Below, in pieces: positions 57,103-64,000 of a DNA stretch of 64,000 bases. A program made the translations under genes and the position numbers. Source of the DNA: Neoarius graeffei (lineage: Eukaryota; Chordata; Actinopteri; Siluriformes; Ariidae); contig NC_083577.1 in NCBI RefSeq assembly GCF_027579695.1, forward strand, positions 31,485,198 through 31,549,197, given 5' to 3'. The notes under the pieces are model-generated. The model was not told where the DNA came from. It saw only the letters and a list, made by a program, of their open reading frames with translations, and made no database searches. Every line of letters begins with the position of its first letter. Within the stretch, counting starts at the first letter, position 1.

Positions 57103-57884
57103 CCGTCACAAACTGTTTCTAAAATACTCAGTATTTGCCTTCTCAATGTCACCACACTGCCGGACATGTCTTTCTAGTGTCCTGAGCTCAAAGTTATCCC
57201 CGTCAAAATACATTTGCATGTCCTCAAATGAACATTCACACTGCCGGCACTTACTATAAGCAAAGCCAACACCCTCTTTAAATCCACAAAGCTCATGTTG
57301 TGCTAAAGTGTCTCCACATATCGAAACCAATGCTCCAAATATTTCACATTCACCATTCCCAGTTTGAATATTAACACCACCATATAGCATTACCAAGTCC
57401 TCATACAACCTGCCCAAAATTCCATCAACTCCACATTCAGACAGCTCGCTCTTCTTTGCAATAGCAAGTAGATGGATTGCAGCTAGTTTTGATCTATATT
57501 TTGGATTAATGTTTCCCAATGTATAATAAAACATTAGCAACTTATTCTTGGAAGCATGAGATCCAAGTGGGTTGCAAATTTCAATTTCATCAGAGTAAAT
57601 GATTATCTGTAAAGCAGAGGGCTGGGCTGAAAATAAAGGGTGTGATTTCATGAGCTCTCCATCTATGATGTCATACAAATACCCATTTCTGTATTTCTGC
57701 GGCTGATCTATCATTTCCAAAACCTTTGGATGGGACAATAACTGTTCTAAACTTTTGATCAGAGGTACGTAAGGAAAACATTTGGGTATTGTAGAGAGGC
57801 CCCTTTTTGTCCCTTTTTTCTTCAAGCAGGCAGTATACCCAACAGAAACCTCCTCTGACTCCACAAAATTGAAATGTTCTTTAA

Positions 57885-59435
57885 GGGTCATTCCATGCCA
57901 AATCAACAAATATCTGACAAATTTATGCTCGACCATCTCAGATTTCAATGAAATTTGGAGGGCTCAGAGATACTATTAAAAGAAGTTAATCCCCAAAATT
58001 TGAGCTTCCTATCTCCAATGGTTTCAGAGATACAGGCATTTGAATTTTTCGATTTTTTTGCATTTTGCTCAAAACATACACATTTCAAAGTGTAATATAA
58101 TCTTTATTATGCAAGAAAGAAACCTAAAATTTTGCACAGAGAGACTCAGTGTCTTGTACTACAAGCTATACTGAGAGAGTGTATTTAACTTACAATTTCT
58201 GTTGTATGTTAGTTTATGGCAGTCAGAATCTTTCTTTAGTCCAATTCCTATAGAACAGGGAGGAAGTTCAGCCATTTCTAGATGTCTAAGAACAAACTCA
58301 TTTATACTGATCTCAAATTGAAAGCAACTACAATTAAATTCCCTAGTCAACTATTCAAAATATCCAATCCTTGCAAAGAAACACATTCAGTTAATAACAT
58401 TGGTAAATTTTCTCAGTGCTCTGTATTACAATGTATTTAATATAATCCAAGCAATATAATGTTATCTGAACAAGTATGCAGTAGACTCTAAAACTATAAG
58501 ATATGAGCCACCTGTTCTGGTATCAAAGGTCACCTATTGTGCTGTGTTGATATTGATAAGGCTGGCTGTTGACTGGTACACAATAGCTGGTCATTGATTG
58601 CTAATGTTACACAGTCTTAGATTAAAATCAATTTACAAATAATTAATAATGAGCATTAATTGAAATTTTATTTAAAATTGAGGAAGAAACATGTCTCCTA
58701 ACCTACTTGAGCCTTATTGAAGCATTTAATAACCCTCAAATATCAGTTATATGAAAATATATCAAAAATTCAAATTTGGTGAAAATGGATTTTTTAAACC
58801 CCTGTAGTTTAAAAATACTTGAGAGACACAGAACAAAAATTTTGAAATATAAAATATTGGTCTTGGGGATTAGTGAAAAAAATTTACAAGTTCCTAACTG
58901 CTATCCCACATTGGATTTCTTGCTACTGAAAATGGCATGTTTTAGAAATCGGCGAATTTCAAAACCCTATTACAGGCAAACTAGGAATAGTGGAGACTTG
59001 GTAAAACTGAAATTGGTAGATATTTCTGTGTAGATTTGAATAACATTCTTAGTTTAAGCATTACTGCCACAGGCAAGCTTCCAGAATGAGTTAAAAATGC
59101 AAAAAATGCAAATTTGTCTTTTTAATTTCCTTGTTAAAATCACCATCTAATATACAATGACCATTGAAATTCTAAGTTGAAGCTTGTAGTACAAGACATT
59201 GAGTATCTCTGTGCAAAATTTTAGGTTTTTATCTTGCATATTGCACTTTGAAATATGTATGTTTTGAGCAAAAAACAATTCAAATTCAAATGCCTGTATC
59301 TCTGAAACTATTGGTGATAGGAAGCTCAACTTTTGGGGATTAGCTTCTTTTAATAGTATCTCTGAACCCTCCGAATTTCATTGAAATCTGAGATGGTCGA
59401 GCATAACCTCTTGTTGATTTGGCATGGAATGACCC
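57885..59435. mobile_element. TTAA-flanked palindromic MITE (Kolobok-like)
   Basis: 1551 bp flanked by TTAA at 57881-57884 and 59436-59439. Terminal inverted repeats of about 270-300 bp begin GGGTCATTCCATGCC and contain TTTCAGAGATACAGGCATTT. The middle (about 58180-59160) is AT-rich without a transposase. TTAA plus a GG start suggests Kolobok rather than piggyBac. It lies inside the transposase coding exon. Confidence 0.85.
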
Positions 59436-59632
59436 TTAATCACATTGTCCTGCCTGTATGTTGTCACAACAGAGGCAAATGGATCCTCAATCTGGTCAAA
59501 TACTGCCATTGCTTCCTTTTCAAGTTCACGTCCTTGATGTTGCTGGAATACAGTTTGTAGCTGACTCCTTAGATTAGTCACCAACAGAGCTTGGTATTGC
59601 TGCATTGCTGCCAAAAGGTCATTCACACCTTG

Positions 59633-60173
59633 CTGAAAAACAGGCAAGAAAGGAGAGCAAATCAAATCCAAACAGTCCAGTTTTAAAATTATTGTGTAAT
59701 GCTTCCTATACGGAAAATGACCATAAAACCCATTTTATAGAGATTAATAAGAGTAACATCAACACAACAATGCTTTTTCAACTAATTGATAAGACATTAC
59801 AAGTAAACTCAAAATATGGATTTATCTTAACTAGATAGCAGAGAGCAAATACAAGGCATTATAAAATATCACACCTCACAGATTGATACAAGTTATGTTA
59901 CAGCAAAGGGAGACTAATAAGATAACTGCATGTTTTAAAAAAAAGTTTTTAATTGTAAACATCACAATATTTTAAACACAATGTTTTAAACTGCAGGCAC
60001 CAGCACAAATATGCAAGATTCAGAGTGAGATGTAGGCCTATGCCTAATACAGTTCACAGCAAGAGCAGTCAAGGCTACCACCTTTGACCTAATTTCCAAG
60101 ACTGGACTTGTCATGCAGATAATCAACAAAGCCACAGATTAAATAAATGTAATAATGTTGTATGTAGACAAAC
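59633..60173 (-). other. Intron of the CACTA-type transposase
   Basis: Minus-strand donor GTTTGT at 60173-60168 and acceptor CAG at 59635-59633. Non-coding. Confidence 0.6.
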
Positions 60174-60637
60174 CTGTGAAAGATGGTGTTTTTCTCTTGC
60201 AGTCAACATAATAGCAGTAGCTTGTCTGGTCAAAGTGTCACGCCTGGTGTCATCCTTTAAAAAAAGAAAATTCAGCGTGTAAAACAGCATTTTATAACAA
60301 TCAAGTTGAGATTTGTGTTGGTATGCTGAGACATAAACAAAAAGAATGATGATCGGGCTTAGCTCAGAGGTGTCTAAAAATATAACTAAATATGGCCCAC
60401 TCATGAAACTTGGGCTGTATTCGAAACCACATACCGTAATGCATACGACACCAGTATACACTGTATACTGTTGTTTTCAGTAGTGCCCAGTATGCGACAA
60501 TTAATGATTACATTTATAACATGCTTTGCCCCAGGTGTTTGGTACCGCTGCACTCTCAAGGCGCTGATGCTGACTTAGTTCATTCATTTGTTTATTGTAC
60601 TGTTTTACTGTTATTTTCTGTAGAAAGTATTTCCACA

Positions 60638-61019
60638 GGTGGCACGGTGGTGCAGTGGTTAGCGCTGTCACCTCAAAGCAAGAAGGTCCGGGTTTGAGCC
60701 CCGTGGCCGGCGAGGGCCTTTCTGTGTGGAGTTTGCATGTTCTCCCTGTGTCTGCGTGGGTTTCCTCCAGGTGCTCCGGTTTCCCCCACAGTCCAAAGAC
60801 ATGCAGGTTAGGTTAACTGGTGACTCTAAATTGACCGTAGGTGTGAATGTGACTGTGAATGGTTGTCTGTGTCTATGTGTCGGCCCTGTGATGACCTGGC
60901 GACTTGTCCAGGGTGTACCCCGCCTCTCGTCCGTAGTCAGCTGGGATAGGCTCCAGCTTGCCTGCGACCCTGTAGAACAGCATAAAGCAGCTAGAGATAA
61001 TGAGATGAGATGAGATGAG
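60638..61019 (+). mobile_element. DANA/HE1-type SINE, 13-bp TSD
   Basis: Flanked by AAGTATTTCCACA at 60625-60637 and 61020-61032. This is one of the most complete copies, with both promoter-like boxes and a GATGA tail. Confidence 0.93.
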
Positions 61020-61032
61020 AAGTATTTCCACA

Positions 61033-62655
61033 CAAAGCTGGTGGCAGACAGCGTGTTATGTGTCTCATTAAGATGGTGAGAGCCAGAAGTTATTAGATTA
61101 AGAGCATTCATAATCAGACATGCTTGAATTCATGGTGATTTGTGATCGTTAATCAACTAATAAAAGCACCCGGTTTGGAAAAGTTTAGACACCCCTGGTT
61201 TAGTTGAATGTAGTTGTGTACTGAAGGAAGCAATAGGATTACCTTTGATTGGCATGATGCAGAAGAGTCAACTACAGCAGGACATGGAATATCCGGAATA
61301 TTCAAAGTTTTATTTAAGGTACTATCAACAGTCTGGGACAAGGCAGGATGACTTGGAGAGGTACCGTACAGGTGCCATCATCAAAGCCAGAGTACAAGGA
61401 CGCAGTACTGTCAAATGCTCCAAAATGTTGTGGAGACACCGAATACGGACAGGGCTACACTCTGTTTTCCTCAGTCAATACATCTTCAGCTTGCACTCCG
61501 TTTTCCATCACTGCTTCACCCATTTGATGCGCTCTGTTTTCCACCGTCGCTGGCCTGTATGCCCACACATTTCTGTTCACCGCTGATGAGGCTTCCCGGC
61601 TTGAGGTCACTGTTGCTGTCCTCTCTCTCCCTGACTTGCTGCTGCCACTCAAGGGCGCGTTATCCTAATGGGCTTCATGGGCAGCTGCCCAGGGCCTCGG
61701 AGGTAGCGAGATTGGAAAATATGAAACAATATTTTCAAAAGTTTTGATCATATTGATAACATTTTTGATGCATTTCGCCACCCGTAAGGAAGCCCTCCTT
61801 GTCCCATCGCATAAATCACCCGTCATTGTCAATATGATCACTGTCCACCATGTCTTCACACGCTATGCCAGCTTGAGAACAATGATTTAATTAATGAATT
61901 CGCTTTCCAGAAAAGTAGGAAAGTGCCCTTGTAAGTTGACCCATGGCTGTCAAACTGAATGCGCAAAGCTGTGTGCCACTGCTGTTTGGGACATTATGTG
62001 TGTGAAAGGATGAAATGTTTCACATAGCCTAACATTTTTAGATTTATTTCTGAGAAGCAAGATATTTTTCTTTCTTTGTTATCGCTCTTTGTTTTCACAA
62101 GTTAAAAGTCGCCTGGATTCCAAAATGAAAACGAATGGTTATATACCAAATGAATGTTCTTGTTCTGAATACTAAAGAAACTGTTGTAGGCCTAGGTTAT
62201 GTTCTTGACATGTTGTTCATTGACTCACTCATTCAAAGTGTCAGGTCTCAGGTCAGTATTACTGTTTTGGTTCACAGTGCCAGTTAGGCAGGTATGGAAT
62301 AAAGGGGGATAAATCAATATTGCAAAAAGTTACATCACAGTGTAGGCTTTCTGAGAGCATTATGGATAAATTACAGTCATAAAAACTGGACTTAATTGCA
62401 CTTAAAATTGTTTTTGTGACATCTTTATGATTTTACTAAATCGCCCACACATCAGGTTTGAAGTAATGTCTTTGTAAGGATTTATTCTTGACCAAGAAGG
62501 CATTAATCTATTTTGTGACCCTCTGTTCTTCTAGAAACAGTGTTTTGCTTGGAATTCCATTGCTATCATAAGAACATTATTGCCCTGTGCTATCATATCA
62601 TATCAAGAATAGGCTGTGTGTAAGAAATGGCCTTTGATATCTGTCTGAACATTCT
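61033..62655. other. Unassigned sequence
   Basis: The plus frame 61245-61586 (113 codons) has no recognisable domain. The stretch near 61660-61700 (GGGCAGCTGCCCAGGGCC) looks like part of a DNA-transposon end. Nothing else was recognised. Confidence 0.4.
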
Positions 62656-62844
62656 ATCAGAACTAGGGATGTTAACCGATGATCGTTTGACTGGTGGTTG
62701 ACCGAATCAATGTCAACCGGTTAAATTTTTTTTTGGTTGTCGGTTAAAAAAAAAATCAATCGTTTTAAAGCTGCCGATTTTGGAGCGGAGAACCTGGAAT
62801 TCTGTGTTGTAAACGCTTGGGGCATGCCATGCGGTGTAAGGACG

Positions 62845-63144
62845 ACAGCTGACAAATCAGAAACACCCATTCAGTCATGTCCCGCCCTCCCGCCCCAGTT
62901 GAAGACAGCTGACAAATCAGAAACACCCATTCAGTCATGTCCCGCCCTCCCGCCCCAATTGAAGACAGCTGACAAATCAGAAACACCCATTCAGTCATGT
63001 CCCGCCCTCCCACCCCAGTTGAAGACAGCTGACAAATCAGAAACACCCATTCAGTCATGTCCCGCCCTCCCACCCCAGTTGAAGACAGCTGACAAATCAG
63101 AAACACCCATTCAGTCATGTCCTGCCCTCCCGCCCCAGTTGAAA
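62845..63144. repeat. 60-bp tandem repeat, five units
   Basis: Five near-perfect 60-bp units, each starting at ACAGCTGACAAATCAG. Because 60 is a multiple of three, both strands stay open, giving a repeated peptide in translation that is probably meaningless. Confidence 0.95.
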
Positions 63145-63342
63145 ACAGCTGCCACTCGGCGAGAGAAAAGTGTAGACACAGGCTTTTTAGCTTACAAATT
63201 ACTATTCTTTTTTTTTTTTTTTAATTATTATTAGAAGGCACATCGAGTTTAGTCCTGCCTTGGCCAGTGCATTCTGAAAGTATGTTTCGGTCTGTAGCCA
63301 ACAATGCATGTTATTGCAGATCATATCTCTCCACACAAACTA

Positions 63343-63562
63343 AAGGCGCAGATGCCACCTTTTTCACGGCTGAATCGTGCAGATCCGATTTTTTTTTTTT
63401 AGGGGGGGCGTTGGAGTGTCTGAATAATTTCATCAGAGTAAATTCTGTATTAACATTACTAAATAAGCAAATGCCGTTGAAATTATTCAGACACTCCAAT
63501 GCCCCCCCAAAAAAAAAATCGGATCTGCACGATTCAGCCGTGAAAAAGGCGGCATCTGCCAA
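63343..63562. repeat. Hairpin inside the hAT MITE
   Basis: Arms 63343-63431 and about 63476-63562 are inverted copies of about 85 bp (motifs CGGCTGAATCGTGCAGATCC and GGAGTGTCTGAATAATTTC) around a loop of about 44 bp. Confidence 0.9.
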
Positions 63563-63730
63563 AAGGCGCGCCGTTTGCATCCCTGTTAAACTCATAGGTT
63601 AACCGACTTTAACCGGCTAATGAGGCTCGGTGGTCGGTCAAGATTTTTTTTAGTTTTCGCCATCCCTAATCAGAACATTTTGCTTATTATTGATGTGATT
63701 AAGATGTGACCTGCTCAGACCAAGGTCTCC

Positions 63731-63810
63731 TCACACACTCACTCACACACACACACACACACACTCACACATACACACACACTCACTCACACACTCACTC
63801 ACATGCAGTC
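63731..63810. repeat. CACACT/CACTCA microsatellite
   Basis: Imperfect CA repeat with interspersed CTCACT. Confidence 0.9.
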
Positions 63811-63834
63811 TGCACACACCCACATCACACACAT

Positions 63835-64000
63835 ATAAAATCTCCTGTATTCTCTTGCCTTTTCGGGGACTTGTGAATAAAGATTCTGAACTTATGGGGT
63901 TCCTGTCTTTCTTCGCGATTCACCCCAGAGCGGCTCTGTGTGACACGAGGGAACCAATCTGCGAGATGGTGATCGCTCCATTTGGGGCAAGAGGAAGAGA
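63835..64000 (+). other. Possible LTR end at window edge
   Basis: TATAAAA at 63835, AATAAA at 63878, and about 80 bp later a TGTGACACGAGGG motif could be the R-U5 end of an LTR that continues past the window. Only suggestive. Confidence 0.25.

Larger units (their letters stand above)
48603..60254 (-). pseudogene. CACTA/EnSpm-type transposase gene, heavily interrupted
   Basis: Minus-strand pieces in order: exon 60254-60174 (27 codons, ends REKHHLSQ), exon from 59632 (starts QGVNDLLAAM, acceptor CAG at 59633-59635) to 59440, continuing at 57880-57115 (IIIYSDEIEICNPLGSHAS, FYYTLGNINPKYRSKLAA, the TNP2-like core), continuing at 51013-50690 (RRSKLVEFPAF, QDMMHIFLEGIAPLE), and a possible C-terminal piece 48900-48603. 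It is broken by a TTAA MITE, a SINE, a solo LTR holding a Gmr1 element, and a LINE plus SINE. The frame is continuous across the MITE and LTR sites if the insertions are ignored. The part between 50690 and 48900 is missing. Family role: CACTA transposase. Confidence 0.7.
62664..63668. mobile_element. hAT MITE, 1 kb, 8-bp TSD
   Basis: Flanked by ATCAGAAC at 62656-62663 and 63669-63676. Both ends start TAGGGATG, and the GTTAACCG-type subterminal motif appears near each end. It contains a 60-bp tandem repeat and an internal hairpin and has no transposase. Confidence 0.87.

Noticed and set aside
57885-59435. An intron of the transposase gene
   Set aside because: It has no GT-AG borders, but it has TTAA flanks and long inverted repeats.
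60638-60700. tRNA-like promoter boxes that could be taken for tRNA genes
   Set aside because: They are SINE heads; no complete cloverleaf or anticodon arm is present.
61245-61586. 113-codon frame as a host gene
   Set aside because: No domain, no splice context and surrounding repeat fragments; it is left as unassigned.
62845-63144. 60-bp direct repeats as a CRISPR array
   Set aside because: The repeats are contiguous with no spacers, and this is a vertebrate hAT MITE.
62737-63234. 165-codon frame with a repeated 20-residue peptide as a repeat protein
   Set aside because: The unit length is a multiple of three, so several frames stay open by default. There is no start context or homology.
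63835-64000. A definite retroviral LTR at the window edge
   Set aside because: Only one end is visible and no paired repeat or primer site can be confirmed.

Overview
This window looks like a repeat-saturated stretch of a teleost fish genome. The signs are about sixteen copies of a DANA/HE1-type tRNA-derived SINE, Tc1 and hAT DNA transposons of fish type, two Ty3/gypsy elements of the Gmr1 type, and a TRIM gene family with the exon sizes and PRY/SPRY end seen in fish TRIM expansions. An ostariophysan such as a catfish is my guess, from the SINE and TRIM character only. There are no bacterial features, no CRISPR arrays and no rRNA.

The host genes are four copies of one TRIM35/TRIM39-like gene. 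Copies A (1.4-2.5 kb) and B (5.0-7.4 kb) lie on the minus strand in a direct tandem duplication. Copies C (31.5-32.8 kb, minus) and D (36.3-38.7 kb, plus) face away from each other in a large inverted duplication. B and D each assemble into an uninterrupted 471-codon reading frame from six exons (399, 96, 231, 23, 119 and 548 bp). A has lost its B-box and coiled-coil exons. C has lost its B30.2 domain. The same LINE 3' end sits just upstream of the start codon in all four copies.

The main structural feature is a palindrome of about 21.6 kb (roughly 23,540-45,150) whose arms meet at a 30-bp spacer at 33,341-33,370. Each arm holds one TRIM copy and one decayed hAT-like transposase. After the inversion formed, the arms gained different insertions. 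The left arm took four SINEs and two hAT elements. The right arm took a hAT-in-hAT nest, a Tc1-type MITE, a LINE and a 1.8-kb LTR-like element. Most of these have clean target-site duplications and an empty site in the opposite arm.

The other regions are as follows. 9.5-15.1 kb is SINE-rich sequence with a local tandem duplication. 15.2-16.8 kb is a nearly intact Tc1-like transposon. 16.9-21.8 kb is a full-length Gmr1-type retrotransposon with one in-frame stop. 45.2-47.9 kb is an RTE-like LINE 5' fragment hit twice by CACTA/EnSpm-type elements. 47.9-60.3 kb is the broken transposase gene of the second CACTA element, interrupted by a LINE plus SINE, a solo LTR (itself containing a second Gmr1-type element), a SINE and a TTAA-flanked MITE. 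60.6-64 kb holds a SINE, unassigned sequence and a hAT MITE carrying a 60-bp tandem repeat.

All family names come from recognition of motifs and termini by eye. No database search was run.
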